Assembly (NCBI RefSeq): GCF_003671765.1
Contig: NZ_QPIB01000007.1
Location: forward strand, 317,536 to 381,535
Source of the DNA: Xenophilus sp. E41
GTDB lineage: Bacteria; Pseudomonadota; Gammaproteobacteria; Burkholderiales; Burkholderiaceae_C
Reading direction: 5' to 3'
Length of the DNA stretch: 64,000 nucleotides
Of the stretch, positions 28,564-37,492 are shown piece after piece. The notes beneath the pieces were generated by a model. The model saw nothing but the letters and a program-made list of their open reading frames with translations. It ran no database searches and was not told where the DNA came from. The position numbers and the translations under genes are program-made. Numbering within the stretch: position 1 is the stretch's first letter; the number at the start of each line of letters is the position of its first letter.

Positions 28564-29822
28564 ATTCCGCAGCGCCTCCCGCTGCACCTCCCGCACCGCC
28601 GCTGGCCTCGCCCGAGGCGGATCGCCAGGCGGCCGAGGTGATCGAGGAGGTGGAGCGCGAACGCGCCGCGCAGCCGCCGGGCGAGGCGCCCGTGGCCGCC
28701 CTGCCGTCCGAACAGCCGCGCGTGCTGCTGCAGATGCCGGTGGACGTGCGCAGCGCCTCGCTCGTCGTGCTGGCGGTGCTGGGCTGCGTGTTCACGCTGC
28801 GCTGGGCGTCGGCCGTGTTCGTGCCGCTGATGCTGAGCCTGATCCTCGTCTATGCGCTCACGCCGGTCGTGAACGCCATGGTGCGCATGCACATCCCCCG
28901 CTGGCTGGCCGCCACGGTGCTGCTGCTGGGCCTGGGCGGCGGGCTGGGCTGGACGGGCTATTCGCTCTCGGACAGCGCCGGCCAGCTCATCGACTCGCTG
29001 CCGGTCGCGGCGCAGAAACTGCGCGCCGCACTGCGGGCCAAGACCGCCAAGGCCGGTCCGCTGGACAACGTGCAGGAGGCCGCGGCCCAGCTCGAGCGCG
29101 CCACGCAGGACAACACCGCGCCGGCCCCCGCGCCGCGCCGCGGCGTTCAACGCGTCATCGTCGAGCGCCCGCCCTTCAACGTGCGCGACTATGTGTGGAC
29201 CGGCACCGTCGGCGTGCTCAGCGCCGCCAGCCAGCTCACGCTGGTGGCCTTCCTCACCTTCTTCGCGCTGTGCGCGGGCGACACCTTCCGCCGCAAGCTG
29301 GTCAAGATGGCCGGCCCCAGCCTGCAGAAGAAGCGCATCACCGTGCACGTGCTGGACGACATCACCGGACACATCCAGCGTTACCTGCTGGTGCAGATCC
29401 TGTCGAGCGCCGTCGTCGGCCTGGCCACCGGTCTGGCCTTTTGGGCCATCGGGCTGCAGAACGCGGCGGTGTGGGGCATCCTGGCCGGCGTGACGAACCT
29501 CATCCCCTACGTGGGCTCCGTCATCATGCTGGCGGCGGCGGGGCTGGTGGCCTTCCTGCAGTTCAGCAGCATCGAGATGGCGCTGCTGGTGGGCGGCAGC
29601 TCGCTGCTCATCCACACGCTGGTGGGCAACCTGCTCGTGCCCTGGCTCACCAGCCGCACCTCGCGCATGAACCCGGTGGCCGTGTTCGTGGGCGTGATCT
29701 TCTGGGGCTGGCTGTGGGGCGTGTGGGGGCTGCTGCTGGGCATTCCCATCATGATGGTCGTGAAGGCGGTGTGCGACCGGGTCGAGGACCTGCAGCCGAT
29801 CGGGGAGCTGCTGGGGGATTAG
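28560..29822 (+). CDS. AI-2E/PerM-family transporter
   Basis: 420 aa. A soluble N-terminus of about 65 residues precedes seven to eight membrane helices of the AI-2E exporter/PerM family. Typical features are two N-terminal helices, a long periplasmic/helical stretch (about 130-205), and a C-terminal block with NLIPYVGSVI, NLLVPWLTSR and LLLGIPIMMVVK. Members export small molecules or act in ion homeostasis; the substrate here is unknown. It overlaps algR by four bases and so is the third gene of the two-component operon. Confidence 0.88.
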   Translation: MNSAAPPAAPPAPPLASPEADRQAAEVIEEVERERAAQPPGEAPVAALPSEQPRVLLQMPVDVRSASLVVLAVLGCVFTLRWASAVFVPLMLSLILVYALTPVVNAMVRMHIPRWLAATVLLLGLGGGLGWTGYSLSDSAGQLIDSLPVAAQKLRAALRAKTAKAGPLDNVQEAAAQLERATQDNTAPAPAPRRGVQRVIVERPPFNVRDYVWTGTVGVLSAASQLTLVAFLTFFALCAGDTFRRKLVKMAGPSLQKKRITVHVLDDITGHIQRYLLVQILSSAVVGLATGLAFWAIGLQNAAVWGILAGVTNLIPYVGSVIMLAAAGLVAFLQFSSIEMALLVGGSSLLIHTLVGNLLVPWLTSRTSRMNPVAVFVGVIFWGWLWGVWGLLLGIPIMMVVKAVCDRVEDLQPIGELLGD

Positions 29823-29835
29823 ACCCACCCCCAGT

Positions 29836-29925
29836 CTTCGCGCACTTCGTGTCGCTTCGCCAACCCCCTCAAGGGGGCACATCCGGCGGCCCGGCGAAGC
29901 CGGTTCCGCGTATGTTCCCGGATGG
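29836..29925 (+). repeat. family B repeat
   Basis: CCCCCTCAAGGGGGC followed by GGCGGCCCGGCGAAGCC and GGTTCCGCG. The same order of blocks occurs at 35903-36050. It lies in the 228-base convergent gap between the permease and ppc, together with a family A copy. Confidence 0.6.
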
Positions 29926-29983
29926 CCTGCTCCGCGGCCACTCGCACCGTGGGATGCATAGGCCACCGGCGATGGCAAGTGGT

Positions 29984-30050
29984 TCGCTATAAAAAGAGTA
30001 GCTGCTCGCGACCGCCGGACGGGCCCTGCAGGCCGATTCGGCTTGGAAAT
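29984..30050 (-). repeat. family A palindromic repeat abutting the ppc stop
   Basis: CGCTATAAAAAGAGTAGC palindrome, a GGACGGGCC-type hairpin and the GGCCGATTCGGCTTGGAA end. The last base lies directly against the ppc stop codon (30051-30053), so the element begins the ppc 3' untranslated region. Confidence 0.65.
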
Positions 30051-32987
30051 TCAGCCGGTATTCCGCAGCCCCGCCGCCACCCCGTTGATCGACAGGTGGA
30101 TGCCGCGCTGCACGCGGTCGCCGCCCTCGCCGGCGCGAAAGCGCCGCATCAGCTCGACCTGCAGGTGGTGCAGCGGGTCGATGTAGGGGAAGCGGTGGCG
30201 CACCGAGCGCTGCATCTCGGCGTTGCCTTCCAGCCTTTGCTTCGCGCCGGTGATGAGCGTGAGCGCGTCGGAGGTGCGGTGCCACTCGGCGTCGATCATG
30301 CCGAAGACCTTCTGGCGCAGCTTGCGGTCGGCGACCAGCTCGGCATAGCGCGTGGCCAGCTGCAGGTCGCTCTTGGCGAGCACCATGTCCATGTTCGACA
30401 ACAAGGTGCGGAAGAAGGGCCATTGCGCGTACATGCGCTGCAGCAGGGCGATGCGGTCCTTGCGCTCGGCGGCGCTGCCCGCGCTGTCGAGGAAGGCCGC
30501 GACGGCGCTGCCGAAGCCGTACCAGCCGTTGAGCGTGAGGCGGCACTGGCCCCAGCTGAAGCTCCACGGCACGGCGCGCAGGTCCTCGATGTTGCGCTTG
30601 GGATTGCGCGAGGCCGGGCGCGAGCCGATGTTGAGCTCGGCGATCTCGCGGATCGGCGTGGAGCCGAAGAAGTAGTCGACGAAGCCGGGCGTCTCGTACA
30701 CCAGCGCGCGGTAGGCGGCCATGCTGGCGCGCGAGAGCGTCTCGGCGGTGGCGATGAAGGCGGCCGGCGCCGGCTTGGCCGGTGCAAGGAAGGTGGCTTC
30801 GAGCGTGGCGGCGACCAGCGTCTCGAGGTTGCGGCGGCCGATCTCGCGGTTGGCGTACTTGGAGCCGATGACCTCGCCCTGTTCCGTGAGGCGTAGCTGG
30901 CCGCGCACCGTGCCGGGCGGCTGCGCGAGGATGGCCTGGTAGCTCGGGCCGCCGCCTCTTCCGACCGTGCCGCCACGGCCATGGAACATGCGCAGCCGGA
31001 TCGGAACTTGTGCCCCCACGCTCGGCACTGGCGTGTCCTCGCTGCCCCCCAAGGGGGCGTTCGCTCGCTTGGGGCGGCCCGGCGCTGCGCTCGGCTCGCG
31101 GCCCGCATTCATCTCGTCGAACAGCTTCACCAGCGCCATGCCCGCGCGGTAGAGCTCCCAGTTGCTGGTGAAGATGCCGCCGTCCTTGTTGCTGTCGCTG
31201 TAGCCCAGCATCACGTCCTGCTCCGAGCCCGAGCGGCGCACCAGCGCGTCGATGCCGGGCAGGGCGTAGAAGGCCTTCACGATGGGCGCGGCGTTGCGCA
31301 GGTCCTCGATGGTCTCGAAGAGGGGGACGACGATGAGGTCGCACACGGCATCTTCGTTCAGCGTCCCGCGCATCAGGCCCACTTCCTTCTGCAGCAGCAG
31401 CGCTTCCAGCAGGTCGCTCACCGTCTCGGTGTGGCTGATGATGTAGTGGCGGATGGCGGCGCGGCCGTAGCGCGCATGCGAGGTGCGGGCCTGCGAGAAG
31501 ATGGCCAGCTCGCTCACGGTGAGCGGCTGGTAGGCGCCGTCGGGCACGCGCAGCGGGCGCGCGTCCTCCAGCAGCTTGACCAGCAGCGTCTGCTTCGCGT
31601 CCTCGGGCAGGGCGGCGTAGTCGGGCTCGATGCGCGCGATCTTCAGCAGGTCGGCGACCACCGCCTCGTGCTTGTCGGAGCTCTGGCGCAGGTCGACGGT
31701 GGCGAGGTGGAAGCCGAACACCTCCACCGCGCGGATCAGCGGGCGCAGGCGCTGGTTGACCAGGGCCGTGCCATGCTTCTCGCGCAGCGAATCCTCGATC
31801 GTGCGCAGATCGGCCAGGAAGGCTTCGGCGTTGGGGTAGGGGTTCTGCGGCGCGACGGCATGGCGCGCGGCCACGCCGCCGGTCAGGTCGCGCAGCGTGG
31901 CGGCCAGCCGGGCGTACACGCCGGTCAACGCGCGGCGGTAGGGCTCGTCGTGGCGGTGTTCGTTCGGGTCGGGCGAGGCTTCGGCCAGCGCCTGCATCTC
32001 GGGCGTGACGTCGACCAGTGCTGCCGACAGCGACAGCTCGCCGCCCAGGTAGTGGACTTCGGTGAGGTAGTGGCGCAGGGCCAGTTCGCACTGGCGGCGC
32101 AGCGCGTAGTCGAGCGTCTCGGCCGTCACGTTCGGGTTGCCGTCGCGGTCGCCGCCGATCCACTGGCCCATGCGGAAGAAGGAGGCGATGTCCTCGCGGC
32201 CGAGGGCCTTCTCCAGGTCGGCGTACACGCGCGGGATCTCGCGCAGGAAGGTGGCCTCGTAGTACGAGAGCGCGTTCTCGATCTCGTCGGCCACGGTGAG
32301 CTTGGTGAAGCGCAGCAGGCGCGTCTGCCACAGCTGGGTGACGCGGGTGCGGATCTGCTCCTCGTTGTCGGCCAGCTCGCGGGGCGTGAGGGCGTCCTTC
32401 TGGCCGGCGAACATCTTCTGCCGCGCGCGGATCCCGTCGCGCGCGGCGAGCAGGGCGGCAATGCCGCGCTCGGCGTCGAGGATGCTCTTGCGCTGCACCT
32501 CCGTCGGGTGCGCGGTCAGCACCGGCGACAGGTAGCTGTGCGCCAGCGAGGCGGCCACCTGCTCGGGGCCGACGCCGGCCTTGCGGATGCGCGCCAACGC
32601 GACGTCGAGGCTGCCGTCGATCGCGTCGTCCGCCCGCTCGGCGTCGGTGCGGCGGCGGATCAGGTGCCGGTCCTCGGCCAGGTTGGCCAGGTGGCTGAAG
32701 TAGGTGAAGGCGCGGATCACGCGCACCGTCTCGGCCGCCGAGAGGCCCTTGAGCAGGTTCTTCAGGGCCCGGTCGGCCGAATGGTCGGCGTCGCGCCGGA
32801 AGGCCACCGACAGGGTGCGGATCTTCTCGACCAGCTCGTAGCTGTCCTTGCCCTCTTGCTCGCGGATCACGTCGCCGAGGATGCGGCCCAGCAGCCGGAT
32901 GTCCTCGATCAGCGGCTGGTCCTCGGCCTGCCGCTTCGGCTGGGCCGGGGCGCTGCTCTTGTTGTTGTTCTTGCGGGCGGTGGGCAT
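30051..32987 (-). CDS. ppc: phosphoenolpyruvate carboxylase
   Basis: 978 aa. It makes oxaloacetate from PEP and bicarbonate, feeding the TCA cycle. [13 protein letters not shown] holds the catalytic histidine. [10 protein letters not shown] and [13 protein letters not shown] are the conserved substrate loops, and the C-terminus ends in GLRNTG as in the family. AAGGAG lies before ATG 32987. It is longer than E. coli PEPC (883), partly because of about 30 extra residues at about 626-657, between the DEMNA helix and the catalytic FHGRGG loop. The DNA there matches a dispersed repeat (family B type) read through in frame. It is divergent from hemC. Confidence 0.95.
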   Translation of the reverse strand: MPTARKNNNKSSAPAQPKRQAEDQPLIEDIRLLGRILGDVIREQEGKDSYELVEKIRTLSVAFRRDADHSADRALKNLLKGLSAAETVRVIRAFTYFSHLANLAEDRHLIRRRTDAERADDAIDGSLDVALARIRKAGVGPEQVAASLAHSYLSPVLTAHPTEVQRKSILDAERGIAALLAARDGIRARQKMFAGQKDALTPRELADNEEQIRTRVTQLWQTRLLRFTKLTVADEIENALSYYEATFLREIPRVYADLEKALGREDIASFFRMGQWIGGDRDGNPNVTAETLDYALRRQCELALRHYLTEVHYLGGELSLSAALVDVTPEMQALAEASPDPNEHRHDEPYRRALTGVYARLAATLRDLTGGVAARHAVAPQNPYPNAEAFLADLRTIEDSLREKHGTALVNQRLRPLIRAVEVFGFHLATVDLRQSSDKHEAVVADLLKIARIEPDYAALPEDAKQTLLVKLLEDARPLRVPDGAYQPLTVSELAIFSQARTSHARYGRAAIRHYIISHTETVSDLLEALLLQKEVGLMRGTLNEDAVCDLIVVPLFETIEDLRNAAPIVKAFYALPGIDALVRRSGSEQDVMLGYSDSNKDGGIFTSNWELYRAGMALVKLFDEMNAGREPSAAPGRPKRANAPLGGSEDTPVPSVGAQVPIRLRMFHGRGGTVGRGGGPSYQAILAQPPGTVRGQLRLTEQGEVIGSKYANREIGRRNLETLVAATLEATFLAPAKPAPAAFIATAETLSRASMAAYRALVYETPGFVDYFFGSTPIREIAELNIGSRPASRNPKRNIEDLRAVPWSFSWGQCRLTLNGWYGFGSAVAAFLDSAGSAAERKDRIALLQRMYAQWPFFRTLLSNMDMVLAKSDLQLATRYAELVADRKLRQKVFGMIDAEWHRTSDALTLITGAKQRLEGNAEMQRSVRHRFPYIDPLHHLQVELMRRFRAGEGGDRVQRGIHLSINGVAAGLRNTG
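31017..31108 (-). repeat. family B-related repeat inserted in frame in ppc
   Basis: CTGCCCCCCAAGGGGGCG, then CTTGGGGCGGCCCGGCG and CTGCGCTCGG. It shares the CCCCCAAGGGGGC hairpin and GCGGCCCGGC block with the intergenic family B copies. It accounts for the extra residues in PEPC and keeps the frame open. Confidence 0.55.
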
Positions 32988-33102
32988 TCGACGTGGCTCC
33001 TTGAGGCTGAGGGGCGAAGGGGAAAAGACCGGGCCGGGCAGCGTTGCTGCAATGCAACATGCTAGCATCCCCGACCCCCCTGAACAGCACCCGGACGGCC
33101 CT

Positions 33103-34005
33103 GTGACCCACATCGTGATCGCCACGCGCGAAAGCCGCCTGGCCCTCTGGCAGGCCGAGCATGTGCGCCATCTCCTGCAAGAACGAGGCCACACGGTCGA
33201 CCTGCTGGGCCTGACCACCACCGGCGACCAGATCCTCGACCGGACCTTGAGCAAGGTCGGCGGCAAGGGCCTGTTCGTGAAGGAGCTCGAGGCAGCCCTG
33301 GAGGACGGCCGCGCGGACATCGCCGTGCACTCGCTCAAGGACGTGCCGATGGACCTGCCGCCGGGCTTCGAACTGGCCTGCGTGCTGGAGCGCGAGGACC
33401 CGCGCGATGCCTTCGTCTCGCCGCACCACGCCTCGCTCGACGCCTTGCCCGAGGGCGCGGTGGTTGGCACCTCCAGCCTGCGCCGCACGGTGCTGCTGCG
33501 CGCGCTGCGGCCGGACCTGCGCATCGAGCCCCTGCGCGGCAACCTCGACACCCGCCTGCGCAAGCTCGACGACGGCCAGTACGCGGCCATCGTGCTGGCG
33601 GCGGCGGGCCTCAAGCGCCTGGGCATGGAGGCACGCATCCGCCAGTGCTTCGACGCGAGGACCATGCTGCCGGCGGCGGGGCAGGGCGCGCTGGGCATCG
33701 AGATCCGCAGCGGCCGCCCCGAGCTCACTGCTGCCCTGGCACCCTTGGCCCATCAGCCGACCTGGCTGGCCACGGCCGCGGAGCGCGCGGTGAGCCGCGC
33801 GATGGGCGGCAGCTGTTCGATGCCCCTGGCGGCGCATGCGCGCAGCATCGACGGCGGCCTGCACCTGGCGGCCGCGTGGGGCGAGGTCGAACAGGCCGCG
33901 CCGCTGCTGCATGCGCAGGCCGAGGCAGCGGTCGGCGACCTGGCGCAGGCAGACGCACTGGGCACGCGGGTGGCGGCTTCGCTGCAGGCGCAGGGCGCCC
34001 GTTGA
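33103..34005 (+). CDS. hemC: porphobilinogen deaminase (hydroxymethylbilane synthase)
   Basis: 300 aa from GTG 33103. It joins four porphobilinogens to hydroxymethylbilane in the cytoplasm. [13 protein letters not shown] begins the protein as in the family; [26 protein letters not shown] and the C-terminal [12 protein letters not shown] follow. C238 is the dipyrromethane attachment site. An ATG at 33052 would add 17 residues unlike the family, so the GTG is preferred although its ribosome site is weak. hemD follows after seven bases. Confidence 0.94.
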   Translation: MTHIVIATRESRLALWQAEHVRHLLQERGHTVDLLGLTTTGDQILDRTLSKVGGKGLFVKELEAALEDGRADIAVHSLKDVPMDLPPGFELACVLEREDPRDAFVSPHHASLDALPEGAVVGTSSLRRTVLLRALRPDLRIEPLRGNLDTRLRKLDDGQYAAIVLAAAGLKRLGMEARIRQCFDARTMLPAAGQGALGIEIRSGRPELTAALAPLAHQPTWLATAAERAVSRAMGGSCSMPLAAHARSIDGGLHLAAAWGEVEQAAPLLHAQAEAAVGDLAQADALGTRVAASLQAQGAR

Positions 34006-34012
34006 GGCGGCC

Positions 34013-34819
34013 ATGAGCGGCCACCCGTTGCGGGTGATCGTGACCCGGCCGGCGCGGGAGGCGGCCCGGTGGGTCCAGGGCCTCGCAGCCCATGGCATCG
34101 AGGCCGTGGCACTGCCGCTGATCGAGATCGCGCCGCTGCTCCCGGGCATGGCCGCTGGCCCGCTCGACGCCCGGCCCTATGCGGCCTTGATGTTCGTGAG
34201 CGCAGCGGCCGTCGACGGATTCTTCGAACGAAATCGGGCTGCAGCGCCCGCTGGACGGGCGCCGGCAGCTATTGATTTGATAGCAAACGCGCGCTGCTGG
34301 GCGACCGGCCCGGGCACGGCGCAGGCGCTCGTGGATGCGGGCGTGCCGCCGGAGCGCATCGACGTGCCGCCGACCGCGGCGGGCCGCTTCGATTCCGAGG
34401 CGCTGTGGGCGCAGGTGCAAGGCCAGCTGCAGGCTGGCGCGCGCGTGCTGCGGGTGCGCGGCAGCGACGCGGCCGGCCGGCCCGCGGGGCGCGACTGGCT
34501 GGCCCGGACGCTCGAGGCGACGGGCGTGGGGGTGGACACGGCCGTCGTCTACCGGCGGCTCGCGCCGCGGCTGGACGACGCCGCACGCGCGCTGGCCGCC
34601 GCCAGCACGGTCGACGAGGGGCAGGTGTGGCTGTTCAGCAGTTCGGAAGCGATCGCCCATCTCGTGGCCGCGATGCCCGCCGCCGACTGGCGCGGCGCCC
34701 GCGCATGGGCCACGCATGCGCGCATCGCCCAGGCAGCGCGCGCGGCAGGTTTCGGCTCGGTGCGGGAGGTTCCCGCCAGCCTGGACGCGCTGGTCGCGTC
34801 GATAGAATCGTTTCGATGA
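34013..34819 (+). CDS. hemD: uroporphyrinogen-III synthase
   Basis: 268 aa, slightly longer than the usual 245-260. It cyclises hydroxymethylbilane to uroporphyrinogen III. VIVTRPAREAARWVQGL at the N-terminus and CWATGPGTAQAL in the middle are family features; the rest is poorly conserved, as usual. A family A repeat forms about residues 73-92, just before the GPGT segment, and may add roughly ten residues. It overlaps hemX by four bases. GTG/ATG choices are clear: ATG 34013 directly follows hemC. Confidence 0.9.
   Translation: MSGHPLRVIVTRPAREAARWVQGLAAHGIEAVALPLIEIAPLLPGMAAGPLDARPYAALMFVSAAAVDGFFERNRAAAPAGRAPAAIDLIANARCWATGPGTAQALVDAGVPPERIDVPPTAAGRFDSEALWAQVQGQLQAGARVLRVRGSDAAGRPAGRDWLARTLEATGVGVDTAVVYRRLAPRLDDAARALAAASTVDEGQVWLFSSSEAIAHLVAAMPAADWRGARAWATHARIAQAARAAGFGSVREVPASLDALVASIESFR
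34230..34288 (+). repeat. family A palindromic repeat inside hemD
   Basis: AAATCGGGCTGCAGCGCCCG, CTGGACGGGCGC and GCTATTGATTTGATAGC in order. The hairpin core GCGCCCGCTGGACGGGCGC is identical to the copy at the end of fabH. It is read through in frame, but in a different reading frame of the element from the copy in the macroglobulin gene. Confidence 0.75.
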
Positions 34820-35898
34820 CTGCTGCTTCCGTGCCCGACGACTCCGCACCCGACGCCGTGGGCCGCGGGCAGTTGCCGGCGGTGGTGGTGCCGGCCCCCG
34901 AGGCGGGGGCCGTGGCGCTGGCACGGATCGGCCTCGTCCTGCTGGGGCTGATCGCCCTCGTGGCGCTGGTGATGGCCATCGTGCTGTGGCAGAAGGTGGG
35001 CGGCATGCAGGAGCAGCTCGCGCGCCAGAGCGCCGACGCCACCATGCAGGCCGCCGAAGCCCGCGCGCTCGCGCGCCAGGCCCAGGACGTGGTGCGCGAC
35101 ACCGCCGGTCGCCTGGCCCTCATGGAATCGCGCGTGGCCGAGGTCGCGCTGCAGCGCAGCCAGCTCGAGGAACTGATGCAGAGCCTCTCGCGCTCGCGCG
35201 ACGAGAACCTGGTCGTCGACATTGAATCCGCCGTGCGCCTGGCGCAGGAGCAGACCCAGGTCACGGGCAACGTGCAGCCGCTGCTGGCCGCGCTCAAGGC
35301 GGGCGAGCAGCGCGTCGCGCGTGCCGCCCAGCCACGCCTCGCACCCCTGCAGCGCGCCATGCAGCGCGACGCCGACCGCATCCGCGCCACCGCGAGCGGC
35401 GATGGCGGCGAGGCCCTGGCCCGGCTCGACGACCTGTTGCGCAGCGTGGACGAACTGCCTCCCCTCAACGCGCTGGCCGTGCGCGGTGTCGGCGGCGGCG
35501 ACGTCTGGCAGAACGAGGCCGTTCCGGCCGACGCGGCGTGGTGGGAGCGCATCCTGCTGAGCGCGCGCAACGAGCTGCGTTCGCTGGTGCGCGTGTCGCG
35601 CATCGACCGGCCCGAGGCCGTACTGCTCTCGCCCGGTCAGACCTTCTTCCTGCGCGAGAACCTGAAGCTCAAGCTGCTCAATGCGCGCCTCGCCCTGCTG
35701 TCGCGGCAGGTCGACAACGCGCGCACCGAACTCGCTTCGGTGTCGGCGTCGCTGAACCGGTACTTCGACCCGGCTTCGCGCCGCGTGCAGCAGGCGGCGA
35801 CGCTGCTGCAGCAGGTGCAGGCGGCGGTTAAGGCGTCGGCACCCCCGCGCATCGACGAGACCCTCGCAGCACTGGCCACTGCGGCGGCGGGGCGGTGA
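34816..35898 (+). CDS. hemX: HemX-like membrane protein
   Basis: 360 aa. One transmembrane helix lies at about residues 36-56. A long helical, coiled-coil-prone periplasmic region follows (about 60-140, rich in Ala, Gln and Arg), then the HemX core with DIESAVRLAQEQTQVTGN and a QTFFLRENLKLKLLNARLAL segment. It is annotated in databases as a uroporphyrinogen-III C-methyltransferase-like protein, but I see no methyltransferase motif. A scaffold role with HemY in the haem pathway is more likely. It overlaps hemD (ATGA). Confidence 0.9.
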   Translation: MTAASVPDDSAPDAVGRGQLPAVVVPAPEAGAVALARIGLVLLGLIALVALVMAIVLWQKVGGMQEQLARQSADATMQAAEARALARQAQDVVRDTAGRLALMESRVAEVALQRSQLEELMQSLSRSRDENLVVDIESAVRLAQEQTQVTGNVQPLLAALKAGEQRVARAAQPRLAPLQRAMQRDADRIRATASGDGGEALARLDDLLRSVDELPPLNALAVRGVGGGDVWQNEAVPADAAWWERILLSARNELRSLVRVSRIDRPEAVLLSPGQTFFLRENLKLKLLNARLALLSRQVDNARTELASVSASLNRYFDPASRRVQQAATLLQQVQAAVKASAPPRIDETLAALATAAAGR

Positions 35899-35902
35899 GA
35901 TG

Positions 35903-36050
35903 AAGCACCCCCCAAGCCGCTTCGCGGCTCCCCCCTCTCTTGCGCCTTCGGCTTGGAGGGGGGCGCACCCAGCGGCCTGGCAAAGCCAGTTCCGCGGGTG
36001 CCCTGGGGACTTCGCTGCGCTCGCCGACTTGTCGTGGTTCCGTGCAACGA
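35903..36050 (+). repeat. family B repeat between hemX and hemY
   Basis: CACCCCCCAAGCCGCTTCGCGG hairpin sequence, TTGGAGGGGGGCGCACCC, then GCGGCCTGGCAAAGCCAG and TTCCGCGGG. It fills the 180-base gap between hemX and hemY almost completely and so lies inside the hem operon. Confidence 0.65.
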
Positions 36051-36078
36051 CGACCGGTCTTGGCGAAGGAGGGGACTG

Positions 36079-37359
36079 ATGCGGGCTGCGCTTTGGCTCC
36101 TGGCGCTGTTCGGCATCGCGGCCGCGGTGGCGCTGTTCGCGGGCAACAACCAGGGCACGATCACCGTGTTCTGGCCGCCCACGCGGGTCGACCTGTCGCT
36201 GAATCTGGTGCTCCTGGTGCTGGTGGTGCTCTTCGTGCTGCTGCACCTGGCGCTGCGGGCGCTGGCGGCGCTGTTCTCGCTGCCGCGCCAGGCGCGCCAG
36301 TGGCGCCTGCAGCAGAAGGAGCGCGCGCTGCACACGGCACTGCTCGATGCCATGGTGCAGTTGCTGGCCGGCCGCTTCACGCGCGCCCGCAAGGCCGCCC
36401 AGGCGGCATTGGCGCAGGAACGCATGCTGGCGGCCCTGGACGCGCGGCTGCCGCAGGCGCAGCAGGTCCGCATCCTGGCCCATCTGCTGGCGGCGGAGGG
36501 GGCCCAGGCGCTGCAGGACCGCGCGGCGCGCGACGCCCACCTGCAGCAGGCCCTGAACGACGGCGACGAGCGCGGCGCGGCGCCGCTGCCGAACGAAACC
36601 CGCGAAGGCGTCCAGTTGCGGGCCGCCCGCTGGGCGCTGGAAGACCGCGATCCGGCCGGTGCCCTGGCCCGCCTGGCCGAGCTGCCGCAGGGCGCCCAAC
36701 GCCGAACGCTGGCCCTGCGTCTGCGGCTCAAGGCCGCACGGCAGGAGCGCCGCACCCTGGAAGCCCTGGAAACCGCCCGGCTGCTGGCCAAGCACCGCGC
36801 CTTCCCCGAGGCCGGGGCACAGAGCATCGTGCGCGGGCTGGCGTCCGACCTGATCGCCAGCGCGCACGACACCGAGCAGCTGCGCCGGGCCTGGTCCGAA
36901 CTGGAGCCGGCGGAGCGGGAGACGCCTGAAGTCGCGATCCAGGCCGCGCAGCGGATGTTGGCGCTGCATGGCGACCTCGCCCTGGCGAGGATCTGGCTGC
37001 TCCCCGTGTGGGAGCGCGCGGCCGCCGAGCCGAAGAGCCTGAGCGACGCGTTGCGGGTGCGGCTCGTCCGTGCGCTGGAGGCCGGGCTCGACACCGTGGA
37101 CGGGGACTGGCTGGCCCGCATCGAGGCGGCGCAGCGGGCCAATCCGCGCGATCCCAACCTGCAGTACCTGGCCGGCATGGCCTGCATGAAGCGGCAGCTG
37201 TGGGGCAAGGCGCAGCAGCTCCTGACCCAGGCGGGCCTGGGGCTGCAGGATGCTGCTCTGCACCGTCGGGCCTGGTCAGCCCTCGCCCGTTTGGCCGAGG
37301 ACCGGGACGATCCGGCCCAGGCCGCCGAGGCCTGGAAACGCGCCGCGCAGGCCGACTGA
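36079..37359 (+). CDS. hemY: HemY-like membrane protein with TPR repeats
   Basis: 426 aa. Two N-terminal membrane helices (about residues 3-22 and 40-62), with NNQGTITVFWPPTRVDLS between them, match the HemY_N domain. The rest is helical, TPR-like sequence (RFTRARKAAQAAL, DPAGALARLAELP, HGDLALARIWLLP). ATG 36079 has AAGGAGGGG just upstream. It probably cooperates with HemX in organising haem synthesis enzymes. It is the last hem gene; a terminator follows at 37369. Confidence 0.92.
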   Translation: MRAALWLLALFGIAAAVALFAGNNQGTITVFWPPTRVDLSLNLVLLVLVVLFVLLHLALRALAALFSLPRQARQWRLQQKERALHTALLDAMVQLLAGRFTRARKAAQAALAQERMLAALDARLPQAQQVRILAHLLAAEGAQALQDRAARDAHLQQALNDGDERGAAPLPNETREGVQLRAARWALEDRDPAGALARLAELPQGAQRRTLALRLRLKAARQERRTLEALETARLLAKHRAFPEAGAQSIVRGLASDLIASAHDTEQLRRAWSELEPAERETPEVAIQAAQRMLALHGDLALARIWLLPVWERAAAEPKSLSDALRVRLVRALEAGLDTVDGDWLARIEAAQRANPRDPNLQYLAGMACMKRQLWGKAQQLLTQAGLGLQDAALHRRAWSALARLAEDRDDPAQAAEAWKRAAQAD

Positions 37360-37368
37360 GCGGGTTTC

Positions 37369-37393
37369 CGGGGCATCGGCGCCCCGTTTTTTT
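37369..37393 (+). terminator. rho-independent terminator behind hemY
   Basis: Stem CGGGGC / GCCCCG with a six-base loop, followed by seven T (37387-37393). It ends the hem operon ten bases after hemY and insulates it from the exopolysaccharide genes. Confidence 0.85.
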
Positions 37394-37456
37394 GCCCGAA
37401 ACGCCCTCCGTTTCGACGAAATGCGCATCGACCAGACGAAGTAACCCAAGAAACAT

Positions 37457-37485
37457 TTGGGCGCTTTCACTTCGTAGGTTACAGT
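37457..37485 (+). promoter_or_regulatory. candidate sigma-70 promoter for wza-wzb-wzc
   Basis: TTGGGC (37457-37462) and TACAGT (37480-37485) with a 17-base spacer. An inverted repeat GTAACC (37441-37446) / GGTTAC (37477-37482) brackets the spacer and could be a regulator site. The predicted transcript start is near 37492, right at the GTG start of wza. Confidence 0.45.
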
Positions 37486-37492
37486 CGGAACT

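Noticed and set aside
34803-34808. TAGAAT as a -10 element for hemX
   Set aside because: It lies only seven bases before the hemX ATG, inside the hemD 3' end, and hemX is already coupled to hemD by overlap.
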